Part shown: one piece after another, positions 27,182 to 35,941 of the stretch
How positions within the stretch are numbered: the stretch's first letter is position 1
Layout: every line of letters begins with the position of its first letter
DNA from: Leptospirales bacterium
GTDB lineage: Bacteria; Spirochaetota; Leptospiria; Leptospirales; Leptonemataceae
Length of the DNA: 64,000 nt
Direction of reading: 5' to 3'
NCBI GenBank assembly: GCA_016788865.1
Contig: JAEUSB010000081.1
Span: 62,001-126,000 of the forward strand
The notes under the pieces: model-generated
What the model saw: only the letters and a program-made list of their open reading frames with translations
Told to the model about the DNA's origin: nothing
Database searches by the model: none
Translations under genes and position numbers: made by a program

Positions 27182-28582
27182 CTAGATAGCATACGGGCTC
27201 CCTGCCTCCGCGCGCATCAACTCGAATCTCCCATTCGGCATCAGCCCTTCCACATCGGCGGACAACTCTGTCTTGATGCGCTCCAGGAAGTACATGTCCA
27301 CTTCCCCTTTGCCCTTAGCCTTCACCTTGCCGCGGTATTCGCATTCGAAGAAGTTCTTCACCAACTCGTATGTATCACCCGAGATATTGACCCTGCCGGG
27401 TTCGCCTGACGATTCCATGCGGCTTGCCGTATTGACGGTGTCTCCCCAGATGTCATAGGCAAACTTGTTGATCCCGATGACTCCCGCCGTTACCGGTCCT
27501 GTGTGAATTCCAATTCGGATCTGAAAGAACTCCTCCCCAACGGAGTTTCGAAGCCCATGGGTTTGCAGCATGAAAGCTCGGAATTCGAGAGCGGCGAGGC
27601 ACGCATCCACAGCATGGGTTGCGCTCAGCTGCGGTAGACCACTTGCGCACATATATGCGTCTCCGATTGTCTTGAGCTTCTCGATGCCGTTTCGAGCTGC
27701 AACGGCATCGAACTGACTGAAGCAGGCGTCCAATTCCGCAACGAGTTCGTCTGGCAGCATGCGCTCGGAAGCCTGCGTAAATCCAACGAAATCCGTAAAT
27801 AGAACAGTGACCGATTCGAAAAAGAGCGGCTCTACCTCTCCACGTTCCTTTAGCTCCCGTGCAACCGCCACAGGCAAGATTCTTTCGAGCAGCAGATCAG
27901 AGTCTGCGCGCGCCCTTTCGACCTCCGCAAGCGCTTGGTCTGTCAGCTTCCTCTGGATAAAATTGCTGCGAACCTGATACTCAATCACATAGCCCGCCAG
28001 AGCCGCGGCAAAGTTAATGGACAGGAGGAAGAAATTCGCCGCAAGCCGATCGATAAATCCATGGCGGGAACTCAACGCGATCACAAGCTCAAAGGAGACG
28101 AGAAACAGGACTCCAAGCCAGAGCGTTGTGGTGAACCGTATGCGCGAGAAGGTATACATGAAGACCAGAATGATCGCAGTAATCCCCCAGCCATAATAGG
28201 GGGGCGCTTCGGTGAAAAGCATCAAGCCTATGTGGCCCGCCTGAGCGCCGCCAATCGCCACCACAGTCAGAACTTCTACCCAGCGCAGAGCCCGGGTCTC
28301 AAAAAATGAAACAATAAGGCCGGGGAGCATGATGAGCAGCGTTACGCCGAGCCGAATTGCGAGCGCCACATGAAAATCACGCGGGATCAGCCAGTAGTCC
28401 AGCGCGAGGAACGCCGGGTACATGAAAAAGCCCAGAAGGATTGCCAGCCTTGCCTGGAACAGCATGCTTTTGCGATTCTGCTCTTTAAACTCCCTCTCAA
28501 GGTCGGCATCCAGAAAGAACAGCCCGCCCAGATGCAGTTCAAAGGGCGCCGGCTTGCGCAATAAATCAAAGAATCCCTTCAT
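27182..28582 (-). CDS. Membrane adenylate cyclase coupled to the 7TM kinase
   Basis: This 466-residue class III cyclase has about six membrane helices (~45-215), then LLLERILPVAVARELKERG and the catalytic domain. It shows metal-binding Asp in LFTDFVGFTQ, Lys in EKLKTIGDAYM, and KFAYDIWGDTVNTASRMES with the Asn and Arg needed for catalysis. It is intact, and similar in length and layout to the interrupted cyclase at 24222-25625, from which it probably arose or vice versa. It overlaps the kinase gene by 4 bp (ATGA), so the two are made together. The Lys/Asp pattern suggests ATP as substrate. The arrangement suggests that sensor kinase and cyclase act in one pathway. Confidence 0.92.
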   Translation of the reverse strand: MKGFFDLLRKPAPFELHLGGLFFLDADLEREFKEQNRKSMLFQARLAILLGFFMYPAFLALDYWLIPRDFHVALAIRLGVTLLIMLPGLIVSFFETRALRWVEVLTVVAIGGAQAGHIGLMLFTEAPPYYGWGITAIILVFMYTFSRIRFTTTLWLGVLFLVSFELVIALSSRHGFIDRLAANFFLLSINFAAALAGYVIEYQVRSNFIQRKLTDQALAEVERARADSDLLLERILPVAVARELKERGEVEPLFFESVTVLFTDFVGFTQASERMLPDELVAELDACFSQFDAVAARNGIEKLKTIGDAYMCASGLPQLSATHAVDACLAALEFRAFMLQTHGLRNSVGEEFFQIRIGIHTGPVTAGVIGINKFAYDIWGDTVNTASRMESSGEPGRVNISGDTYELVKNFFECEYRGKVKAKGKGEVDMYFLERIKTELSADVEGLMPNGRFELMRAEAGSPYAI

Positions 28583-31500
28583 ACTGGCACCTCGATGGTA
28601 AACGTTGTCCCTTTCCCCGTCTGCGTTTCGAACGAAATCGTCCCGCCATGCGCTTCCACCATGCTCTTCACAATGGCCATGCCAAGGCCGGTGCCGTGTG
28701 CTTTGCCATGTGTGACGAAGGGCTGAAACAATGTGTCGCGAATTGACTCTGGGATTCCTGGACCATTGTCGGATAACGTGAAACGGATATGGCCGTTCTC
28801 CTTCGACACCGAAAGCTTGAACTCGCCGCCCGGCTGCAGAGCATCCGCTGAATTACCCGCGATGTTTACAAGAACGCGCAGGAAACGATCCGGGTCCAGC
28901 ATCATTGACCCTGCATAGTCTGATTCAATATATGCGGAGACACCTTTTGCGCTCAGCAAGGGTGTGATAACCGTGCGCACACGCTCTACGTAGGCAGTAA
29001 TGTCCACGCTCTGCTTCACGATGGAGACGGAGCCCCGGCTGAACTCAAGCAGGTCTTGCACAAGCGTCAACATTCTGTCCGCTTCCTGGTCGATGATGCG
29101 CAGAAACTCGCGCCGTTGGTTCCGATTCGTGCTCTCTTCATCCGCCATTTCCACGGAACCTTTGATGATACCCACCGGATTCTTGAGATCGTGCACAATC
29201 CCGGCTGCCATGTCGCCTATTGTGGCCATTTTCTCCTTTTCCGCGAGCCTCTCCGATGTACGGGCAATCCCCGCGATTTGATCAGCCACGCGCATTATAA
29301 ACTGCCGATCGGCGCGACGTGGCCGATTCTCGCTGCGAGTCAGCATGACAAGAACACCAATGACGCGGTCTTGAAGCATCAGCGGCATCTGAAGCATCCA
29401 TGTAAAGGACCAAAAGACATCTAGAGCAACGTCAAACGACTTTGGACTCCGCCACAATGCAATCGCAGGCAGCTGCACCGGCCGCTTCTTACGAATAGTG
29501 CGCACGATCGACGCGGACACGGATCCGAGAGGTGTCGTGCGCAAATCCAGAGGTGCAGAGGTCGCAGGCACAAGATGCCCGTCGATGAGCATTGATTTCA
29601 AATCCAACCGCGAGTCTGTCTGGTCCGTCATAAACATCGCAATGGCACTTTGTCCCATTCGCTCACGAATCGCAGAATGGACAGCGAGGAGAACATCGTC
29701 CAGACTGCTGCCTTCATTAGCGCTGCGGGCCACTTTTGCCAGAAGCTCAGTCTCAGCGCGCGCCGCCGCTGTATCGCGCAGTAATTCGTTTGTACGAATT
29801 ACGCCTGCAATCTGATCGCAGAAGCGCCAGATTGATTCAATGTCGCGGGCGCTCAGCTTCCTCTGGCCGGAAGAGCACCATAGGATTCCAATGGTCTCCT
29901 GTTGCACAATCAGTGGAAACTGGGCAAGCGAATCGAGCTCCAGCGTGGCGGCAATGCGACGGTCCAGGTCTGAGATCATGCGGCTGGCCGCCGCGGACTG
30001 GCGCAGATATTGCGGATTGTCCGGTCGCGGCGGCAGATAGAATGGTTTCTGCCGCGAGTAAGTTCGAAAGAGAGTGCCGCTTGATTCATGGAGCGGCACG
30101 CGAAGATGCTTTATGAAATTGATCTGCGCCTCGGTTAGTTGGCGAGAGGAGTTCCCCTGCGCGCTTGTGAATAACTGCTGGCGATCTTTGTCCACAAGCT
30201 GCAGGACCAGATCCTCCAGGCCAAATGCAGAGCGAAGGTGTGCGAGCACATAAGTCGTGATGATGTCGAGATCCGCCGTTTCATTCATGCGCCTTGAAAA
30301 CGCCGCCAGGTGCTCGGATTCCAGACGCGCCTCGTCAGCATGCCTCCGTGCAACTTCAGACTCATCGCGGGCCTGTTCCAGCTCTCTTGTGCGCTCGTCT
30401 ACTTTCCGCTCAAGATTTATGGATAACTCTTCACTTGTGTTGAAAGCGCGGGCTATCCTCCCCGAAAGGGCGGCGGCCTGGGCAAATGTGAAAAAGAAAA
30501 GGCCAACCGGAAACAAAAGACCAGGCCCGATCAAGAATTGCGTGTAAAGAATATCATTCACTGCCGTGCCAAAGAAAATGATAGTGCCTGCCAGTATTGT
30601 CACCGCTCCGTCGCGGCGAGCTAGACTTGCGCGGATTAGAACAGCGATAGCATACACGCCGGACACAAGAACAAGCAACTGGAAAGAGGGGAGCGTATGC
30701 GTGTAGAGTCTGGCAGGAAGAAAGATTACCGCCAAAGAGACAAGCGCGCTGAAGCCTGTGATCACTTTTACCGCGGCCCGAGAAAACTCCGCGGGAAACA
30801 GAACGAGCAGAAAAATCGCAAACGGCGCAATGGAGCCGTAAAGGCTCAGATATTCCAGTTTCAAGAGCGGTACAAGTGGAATCGAAGGGAAGAATTCCTT
30901 GGCCAGGGTCGCTCCCGTTAACAGCACGCGCCCGGTTACAACCAGAGACAGGACGCCAAACCAGAGAGCCCCACGATCTTTGCGCCGGTAGAAGAAGAGT
31001 CCCAGATGATAGAGGCCCATGATCAAGAGTGCGCCGGCCAGAAATCCATCCGTCAGGCGCTCTTGATCGCGCAATCCAAGAATCTGATCGGTGGTGCCGA
31101 GTCTGATAGCCTGCCAGAAACCGCCGCGACGATGGAAGTGATTGGAAATTTGCAAAACCACGTCTGCACTCTCTGCAAATCCCGGATTTACGTAGCGCCG
31201 AACGTATTGGGGAACTTCAGCCTGGATATCGGTTCCGACTGTACCGGCGCTCGAAAGGCGTTGCCCATTCCAGAACATAGTATACGCCGATCCTTGATCC
31301 GGGACACGAAGCAACAGCTCACTGTGATGCACAGGAAGCAGCAGACGGAAGCGATAGGTAGCGTAACCATCGCCACCGGCAGGCTTTCCGTTCACGGAGT
31401 ATTTGTTCCACTCCCCCGGAATCTGGATGTAATCGGTAACCAGGACGCGCCCGGCCGCTGATGCATCAAAGTCAGCGGGAATAAGGAGCTGCTTCCAGTA

Positions 31501-31686
31501 GAATTCAGTCTCACCCTTGAGCTCAAGTGGTCCGTCTTTTTCAAAATCCCATTGGCGAAGATCCAGAACACCTTTAACTGCTTCAGGCGGTTTCTTGCCG
31601 GAATAGGACGGCGCGCAAGATGCAAACGACACGAGGAAGAAGGTGCCAAGTGCCGCGCCCAAACGCCCAGCCTTTGGCAAGCTCAT
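28579..31686 (-). CDS. Hybrid-free 7TM-DISM histidine kinase with two GAF domains
   Basis: The 1035-residue protein starts with a lipoprotein-like signal (FASC near residue 24). An extracytoplasmic jelly-roll (about 45-205) follows, with IPGEWNKY and YRFRLLLPV, and then about seven membrane helices (~215-405). A coiled-coil linker (~410-470) and two GAF-like domains (to ~800) come next. The kinase core has the phospho-acceptor His in GIVHDLKNPVGIIKG, N box NIAGNSADAL, G1 DNGPGIP and G2 GTGLGMAIV. There is no receiver domain. It would autophosphorylate in response to an external ligand or carbohydrate and an internal cue. The next gene is an adenylate cyclase that overlaps it by 4 bp. No response regulator gene is near. 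Confidence 0.92.
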   Translation of the reverse strand: MSLPKAGRLGAALGTFFLVSFASCAPSYSGKKPPEAVKGVLDLRQWDFEKDGPLELKGETEFYWKQLLIPADFDASAAGRVLVTDYIQIPGEWNKYSVNGKPAGGDGYATYRFRLLLPVHHSELLLRVPDQGSAYTMFWNGQRLSSAGTVGTDIQAEVPQYVRRYVNPGFAESADVVLQISNHFHRRGGFWQAIRLGTTDQILGLRDQERLTDGFLAGALLIMGLYHLGLFFYRRKDRGALWFGVLSLVVTGRVLLTGATLAKEFFPSIPLVPLLKLEYLSLYGSIAPFAIFLLVLFPAEFSRAAVKVITGFSALVSLAVIFLPARLYTHTLPSFQLLVLVSGVYAIAVLIRASLARRDGAVTILAGTIIFFGTAVNDILYTQFLIGPGLLFPVGLFFFTFAQAAALSGRIARAFNTSEELSINLERKVDERTRELEQARDESEVARRHADEARLESEHLAAFSRRMNETADLDIITTYVLAHLRSAFGLEDLVLQLVDKDRQQLFTSAQGNSSRQLTEAQINFIKHLRVPLHESSGTLFRTYSRQKPFYLPPRPDNPQYLRQSAAASRMISDLDRRIAATLELDSLAQFPLIVQQETIGILWCSSGQRKLSARDIESIWRFCDQIAGVIRTNELLRDTAAARAETELLAKVARSANEGSSLDDVLLAVHSAIRERMGQSAIAMFMTDQTDSRLDLKSMLIDGHLVPATSAPLDLRTTPLGSVSASIVRTIRKKRPVQLPAIALWRSPKSFDVALDVFWSFTWMLQMPLMLQDRVIGVLVMLTRSENRPRRADRQFIMRVADQIAGIARTSERLAEKEKMATIGDMAAGIVHDLKNPVGIIKGSVEMADEESTNRNQRREFLRIIDQEADRMLTLVQDLLEFSRGSVSIVKQSVDITAYVERVRTVITPLLSAKGVSAYIESDYAGSMMLDPDRFLRVLVNIAGNSADALQPGGEFKLSVSKENGHIRFTLSDNGPGIPESIRDTLFQPFVTHGKAHGTGLGMAIVKSMVEAHGGTISFETQTGKGTTFTIEVPV

Positions 31687-31800
31687 CGCGGCATCTCGAT
31701 GAAAAACGCGGTCCCTTTCCCGCTTTCACTTTCAAACAAAATCATTCGACCGTGCGCTTCCAGCATGATCTTACAATTGCCATGCAAGAAGTGGTGCATT
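31683..31800 (-). pseudogene. Remnant of the C-terminus of a second histidine kinase
   Basis: Immediately before the kinase ATG (ATGA overlap) the minus strand encodes IMLEAHGRMILFESESGKG and then TAFFIEMPR, ending in TGA at 31683. This matches the end of the intact kinase (MVEAHGGTISFETQTGKG, ending FTIEVPV). Just upstream the match continues one frame away as MAIV, the GMAIV part of the G2 box, so one base has been lost. Further upstream similarity fades. The rest of the kinase is absent. I read it as the tail of a tandem paralogue removed by deletion. Confidence 0.75.
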
Positions 31801-32117
31801 GTGATTCGCGCATTCCGTCCGAGTCACAGCTGACACTCATTTCCAGATTGTGCGACGCAGCTCGCGGTTCAATCGCACAGGTAGTTTGTTTGAATTCCAA
31901 TTCGAATATTCCACGAGTCAAAGCCACAACGCGCTGGCTCATCTGAGCAGCTCGAGGGCGCAGTCTGTGGAACGATGGGGGTTCTGCAAGGCAAATCCAC
32001 CTCACCCGTCCCCCTGAACAGGGGGTCTGCACCGTGAATGCCCACGACTGCCTGAGCGAGCGACTACGCAATGTAAAAGTCTAATATGAAAAGGGTTCTG
32101 CTGGTATTAGTCTCTAA
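31801..32117. other. Intergenic stretch without a supported gene
   Basis: This stretch lies between the kinase remnant and tRNA-Leu. Reading the minus strand gives no convincing product. A few residues such as RVVALTRGIFELEF might be the eroded upstream part of the lost kinase, but I cannot show it. A weak inverted repeat (CTAATA/TATTAG) near 32083-32115 follows the tRNA and could be a poor terminator. Confidence 0.5.
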
Positions 32118-32200
<83 letters not shown>

Positions 32201-32281
32201 GATAGCTCTAAAATAAGAGTTAAACAAGAAAAGTTTTGACCGAGCACCTGGTCCAGCGATTTTTTCCATTGGCCTTCAAAC

Positions 32282-33682
32282 ATGTCACATCACGACCTAA
32301 AAGCAAATCAAAACCTCATGATTTCAGTCTCCGGAATTCGAGGTACGATTCCTGAAGGACTCAATCCCAGCCTGATCGCGGATATTGCGCTGGGGTTTGC
32401 AGCGACTGGTGGTAAGCGTGTGATACTGGGAATGGACAGCAGAAATACCGGACCACTCATCCGCGATCTACTGAAATCGACGCTGATCGCTTGCGGAAAG
32501 GAAGTGCTGGATGCGGAACTGGCTCCCACTCCTACCGTGAAAGCAGCAGTGAAGCTACACAAGGCCTCTGGCGGCATCATGATTTCTGCCTCTCACAATC
32601 CGCCGCAGTGGAACGGACTCAAACTGATTGCTCGAGAAGGGTTCTTTTTTGCAAAAGAAGATCTTAATACAATGCTTGCATCGATCAAGAGCTCAAAGTT
32701 TCCGCTCGTCGATTACAGGAACCTGGGATCATACAGAAAAATTGAAGCTGTCAAGGATCACGTTGCGTCAGTTCTAAAATTACTAAGTAATACAGAACAA
32801 ATCAAAAGCAAGAAATACACAGTGGTTGTGGACGCAGTTGCCGGGGCGGGTAGAGAAGCTCTGCCATTGCTCTTAGAAGAACTGGGCTGCACTGTGATCC
32901 CGCTCTTTTGCAATCCGGATAACTCTGGTGAGTTTCCGCGGCCGCCAGAACCAACGCCTGCAGCACTCAAGAAATTCAGCGAAGCTCTGCGAAAATCCAA
33001 AGCAGCGTGCGGATTTGCACTTGATCCAGATGCAGACAGAATCGTACCGGGAAGCGCGGAGCTTGGCGCAATCAACGAAGAGTATTCGCTCCCCCTGAGC
33101 TTCCTTGGACTTCCTGAAATCAAAAGCTTACCGAAGGCCAGGCCTCGCGGCAAGATTCCATTCGTTGTTAACCTTTCCACTTCCACCCTGCTGGATCAGA
33201 TTGCTGAACCCTATGGATACGCCATTCTGCGAAGTGCGGTCGGTGAGGCCAATGTTGTTGCAATGATGCGCAAGAACTCATCTTTCTTTGGTGGAGAGGG
33301 CAATGGCGGAATCATCCACTCAAAGGTTCCATCCTTTGGCCGAGACTCTCTCCTGGGTGCAGCGCTCATCCTTTCTGCGATGGCACGGCATGATGCGGCG
33401 AGCCTCGACGACCTCATGCGCCAGCTCCCGACGCTATTCATGGAAAAGCGAAAGTTCGACCTGAAACAAGGCGCAGACGTGCGCGAAGTCTTCACTCGCA
33501 TTGAAAGCCTGTTTCCTGGAATGAATGTAGATCGCCGGGATGGCTTACACCTGGCAAACAGCGAGGGCTGGGTTCACGTGCGGGCAAGTAATACGGAACC
33601 TGTGATGCGTGTCATAGCCGAGGCCAGGAACGCTGCCAATCTAAATCAGCTACTTTCACGCGCTGCGCGCGCGATCAAGTGA
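32282..33682 (+). CDS. glmM: Phosphoglucosamine mutase / phosphohexomutase GlmM-like
   Basis: The 466-residue enzyme moves a phosphate between C6 and C1 of a hexosamine or hexose phosphate in the cytoplasm; GlmM makes GlcN-1-P for peptidoglycan and LPS. The active Ser is S104 in SASHNPPQWNGLK, the metal loop is DPDADRIV (~247), the sugar loop is GGEGNGG (~338) and the phosphate loop is RASNTEPVMRV near the end. Length is normal (GlmM ~445). It could be a phosphomannomutase instead, since GlmM and PMM differ little in sequence. It is transcribed away from tRNA-Leu. A second phosphohexomutase gene lies ~5 kb downstream. Confidence 0.88.
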   Translation: MSHHDLKANQNLMISVSGIRGTIPEGLNPSLIADIALGFAATGGKRVILGMDSRNTGPLIRDLLKSTLIACGKEVLDAELAPTPTVKAAVKLHKASGGIMISASHNPPQWNGLKLIAREGFFFAKEDLNTMLASIKSSKFPLVDYRNLGSYRKIEAVKDHVASVLKLLSNTEQIKSKKYTVVVDAVAGAGREALPLLLEELGCTVIPLFCNPDNSGEFPRPPEPTPAALKKFSEALRKSKAACGFALDPDADRIVPGSAELGAINEEYSLPLSFLGLPEIKSLPKARPRGKIPFVVNLSTSTLLDQIAEPYGYAILRSAVGEANVVAMMRKNSSFFGGEGNGGIIHSKVPSFGRDSLLGAALILSAMARHDAASLDDLMRQLPTLFMEKRKFDLKQGADVREVFTRIESLFPGMNVDRRDGLHLANSEGWVHVRASNTEPVMRVIAEARNAANLNQLLSRAARAIK

Positions 33683-33883
33683 ATCTTTGCCAGGGAGCAG
33701 CTGCTCAATCTGAGCGCTGATTGCCCGGTGGATCTGCGCTGTCAGGGGACGGGTGCAGGAGGGACACAGGGTTCGGGTCTCTAGATGCAGCGGTTGCATC
33801 CACAGTAAAATCGTATGTCCACAGCCTTTGCACTGGATTTCCACTTCAAACGGATCAAACGCAATTTCTTCAGCGCGGGCCAT
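33656..33883 (-). CDS. Small zinc-ribbon protein
   Basis: The 75-residue frame encodes EIQCKGCGHTILLW and TRTLCPSCTRPL: two CxxC pairs about 25 residues apart, a zinc-ribbon pattern. The C-terminus is helical with QIEQLLPGK. It converges with glmM, overlapping its 3' end by 27 bp, which is unusual but possible. The regular CxxC spacing makes chance unlikely, but function is unknown. No RBS stands out. Confidence 0.55.
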   Translation of the reverse strand: MARAEEIAFDPFEVEIQCKGCGHTILLWMQPLHLETRTLCPSCTRPLTAQIHRAISAQIEQLLPGKDSLDRARSA

Positions 33884-33993
33884 ACACTATGCAAATCGGC
33901 AGATTGTCCGGAACCTTGAGAATTGCTGTCCTGGGCAGCCATCCAGAAGGCAAAAAACCTTGCGTTTAAACACGCTTGAGACCTTTGAAGGAA

Positions 33994-34566
33994 ATGAAGA
34001 TTTATACCAGGCTCGGCGACGACGGAACCACACGGCTGGCAAACGGAGCTAAAACAGGCAAAAATGATCCGCGCGTTGAGCTGTACGGAACGGCAGATGA
34101 GCTGAATTCCACCATTGGTGTGGTTCTTGCGCATGCAGGAAACCATTTGGCAGAGGTTCAAACACACCTGGTTTTGACACAGCACGTGCTATTTGAATTG
34201 GGCGCTGAACTCGCTGGCTACTACAAGGAGAAAGACAAAAGCGTAATTCGCGAAGATGACATTCTCTACCTCGAGAATGCAATCGACACATTCCAGGTCA
34301 AACTTCCGGAACTGCGCGCCTTCATCCTCCCCGGGGGTTCAGCCGTGGCTGCCTTCCTACATGTTGCAAGAACTGTTTGTAGGAGGTTGGAGAGAAAAAT
34401 GGTCGGGGGACTTGCGCAAAAGGATTCAAACGGAAGACCTCAGGTGTATCCAGAGGCCTTGCGATACATCAATCGATTGTCCGATTATCTTTTCGTTGCT
34501 TCACGTTATGCGAACTTGAATGACGGCGAGCAAGAAATCGAATGGCAAACCAGAGAGAAACGCTAA
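33994..34566 (+). CDS. Cob(I)alamin adenosyltransferase, PduO type
   Basis: The product (190 residues from the ATG at 33994) transfers adenosyl from ATP to cob(I)alamin to make coenzyme B12. It begins MKIYTRLGDDGTTRLANG, the family start with the ATP loop. RVELYGTADELNST follows with the Asp-Glu pair, then the QHVLFELGAELA helix, FILPGGSAVAAFLHVARTVCRR with the key Arg, and INRLSDYLFVASRYAN. These are all hallmarks of PduO-type ATR. An upstream TTG at 33976 is open but not needed. No other B12 gene is adjacent. It ends by overlapping the convergent unknown gene by 4 bp. Confidence 0.93.
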   Translation: MKIYTRLGDDGTTRLANGAKTGKNDPRVELYGTADELNSTIGVVLAHAGNHLAEVQTHLVLTQHVLFELGAELAGYYKEKDKSVIREDDILYLENAIDTFQVKLPELRAFILPGGSAVAAFLHVARTVCRRLERKMVGGLAQKDSNGRPQVYPEALRYINRLSDYLFVASRYANLNDGEQEIEWQTREKR

Positions 34567-35000
34567 GATTCGCGCTCTACAATCAAGTCCAGTGTTACTG
34601 GAGACACTCCAGTTTCCTCAGGGAAACATTCCCGGGCCAACAGATACAAATCAGTGACGCAGACAATTGAATGCACCGGATGGTTGGTCTCTGCTTCCTC
34701 CCGTTCTTTGCAAATACCATCTTCATGAATCCATGCGGTGGCTGTCGTACCGGCAAGGCTGCGAAGCTCGGCAACTACGGAGTACACATAACCACCGAGA
34801 TCCCTCAGGAATATTCTGATCCTCGATGTATCAGCAACCGAGACTGCTTTGCGCATGAAGTGAGTCTCAGGATCGTTGTATTTCAAATAACGTCCTGTCT
34901 TTTCGTCGAATTCGACCAGGAGACGAACAATCTTGCAGAACTCTTCCTTTTTAACCGTGAGCTCCCGCCATACTGAAAGGGAAATGTCCTTTGTTTTCAT
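34563..35000 (-). CDS. Unknown protein of 145 residues
   Basis: I do not recognise this soluble protein. It begins MKTKDISLSVWRELTVKKEEF and contains IRIFLRDLGGYVYSVVAELRSL, a run of alternating hydrophobic and charged residues that suggests beta strands and a helix. The end reads SPVTLDLIVERES. There is no signal or membrane segment. It may be co-transcribed with the TPM-domain gene upstream (47 bp away) on the minus strand. The stop codon overlaps the end of the convergent cobalamin adenosyltransferase gene by 4 bp. Confidence 0.65.
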   Translation of the reverse strand: MKTKDISLSVWRELTVKKEEFCKIVRLLVEFDEKTGRYLKYNDPETHFMRKAVSVADTSRIRIFLRDLGGYVYSVVAELRSLAGTTATAWIHEDGICKEREEAETNHPVHSIVCVTDLYLLARECFPEETGVSPVTLDLIVERES

Positions 35001-35047
35001 ACCACATAGTGTATGAAACGAGCCAATCGTTCCGAATGAAACGTAGG

Positions 35048-35941
35048 CTACCAGCTGCCTGATGAACCTCCGCCGCCGAAACTCCCGCCTCCTCCGCTGA
35101 ATCCGGAACTGGAACTCGAACCGGATGATCTCCAGCCGGAGCCGGAAGTTCCGCTGGAGACACCCTTAACTCCGAACAGCGAAAGAATGCCACCGCCCAG
35201 GACGGTACAAACAACGCCCACAAAGAACGTTAGCCAGGCCGCTGCAAAAAGCGCAAGGAACCAGATTCCGGACAGCATGTAAACAATGACAGCGGCCGTA
35301 CCACCGACCAGCGGCGGTACAATCGCCAGCAGCTTGTGAACAAACATTGGAACCAGGGTTCCTACTATGATAAAGACTGCAAGAAACGCGATGATTCCAA
35401 GTTTGCCAGCCCAACCCATATTCTCAAAATCGTCTGAGCCGGAAACGGGTGGCGGCAGCGGTTCTCCGTTGATTCGCTTGATAATCGCATCCAGGCCCGA
35501 GTTGATTCCCACATCAAACTTGCCAGCTTTGAAATGTGGAACAATTTGCTCATCGATGATTTGCTTGCAAGTTGCATCGGGCAGCGCCCCTTCCAGGCCG
35601 TACCCAACTTCAATTCGAAGCTTTCGATCATCTTTCGCAACGATCAGAATTACACCATCGTCTACGCCTTTTCGACCAATCTTCCATTTTTCAGCCACAC
35701 GAATCGAAAAAGCCTCGATGGTTTCTGCACCCGTCGTTGGCAAGATTAGAACAGCAACCTGTGCCCCCTTAGATTTTTCGAGAGCCGATAGCTTTGTTTC
35801 AATGGCTTCTAATTCTGCAGACGAAAGCGTTTGAGTGAGATCAGTAATTCGTCCCCTGACTTCGGGAAGCTGGATCTCCTGTGCGCTTAACGGTGTGAGG
35901 AGGAATGCAAGTAGAAATAAAAACCCGACGTTCGCTTTCAC
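35048..35941 (-). CDS. TPM-domain protein (YgcG-like) with Gly/Ser-rich tail
   Basis: The 297-residue protein has a signal peptide (residues ~1-20, LLTPLSAQ). A TPM domain follows (about 28-160), with the GRITDLTQTLSSAELEAIE start and VGYGLEGALPDATCKQII, which is typical of the family. Hydrophobic segments at ~180-205, 210-230 and ~235-258 come next, and then a tail of Ser/Gly repeats ending GGGGSFGGGGSSGSW. The TPM domain is known as an acid-phosphatase-like fold in plants and in bacteria is linked to the membrane. The gene overlaps the upstream argD-type gene by 4 bp (ATGA). Its role is unknown. Confidence 0.88.
   Translation of the reverse strand: MKANVGFLFLLAFLLTPLSAQEIQLPEVRGRITDLTQTLSSAELEAIETKLSALEKSKGAQVAVLILPTTGAETIEAFSIRVAEKWKIGRKGVDDGVILIVAKDDRKLRIEVGYGLEGALPDATCKQIIDEQIVPHFKAGKFDVGINSGLDAIIKRINGEPLPPPVSGSDDFENMGWAGKLGIIAFLAVFIIVGTLVPMFVHKLLAIVPPLVGGTAAVIVYMLSGIWFLALFAAAWLTFFVGVVCTVLGGGILSLFGVKGVSSGTSGSGWRSSGSSSSSGFSGGGGSFGGGGSSGSW

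Noticed and set aside
31742..32071. 109-codon open frame beside the kinase remnant
   Set aside because: It starts in non-coding sequence and ends inside the remnant in a shifted frame; only a few residues (MAIV) match the kinase, so it is an effect of the decay.
32204..32281. Promoter for glmM (TTGACC near 32237)
   Set aside because: The -35-like hexamer has no good -10 at 16-18 bp; only ATTTTT is found, so I do not list it.
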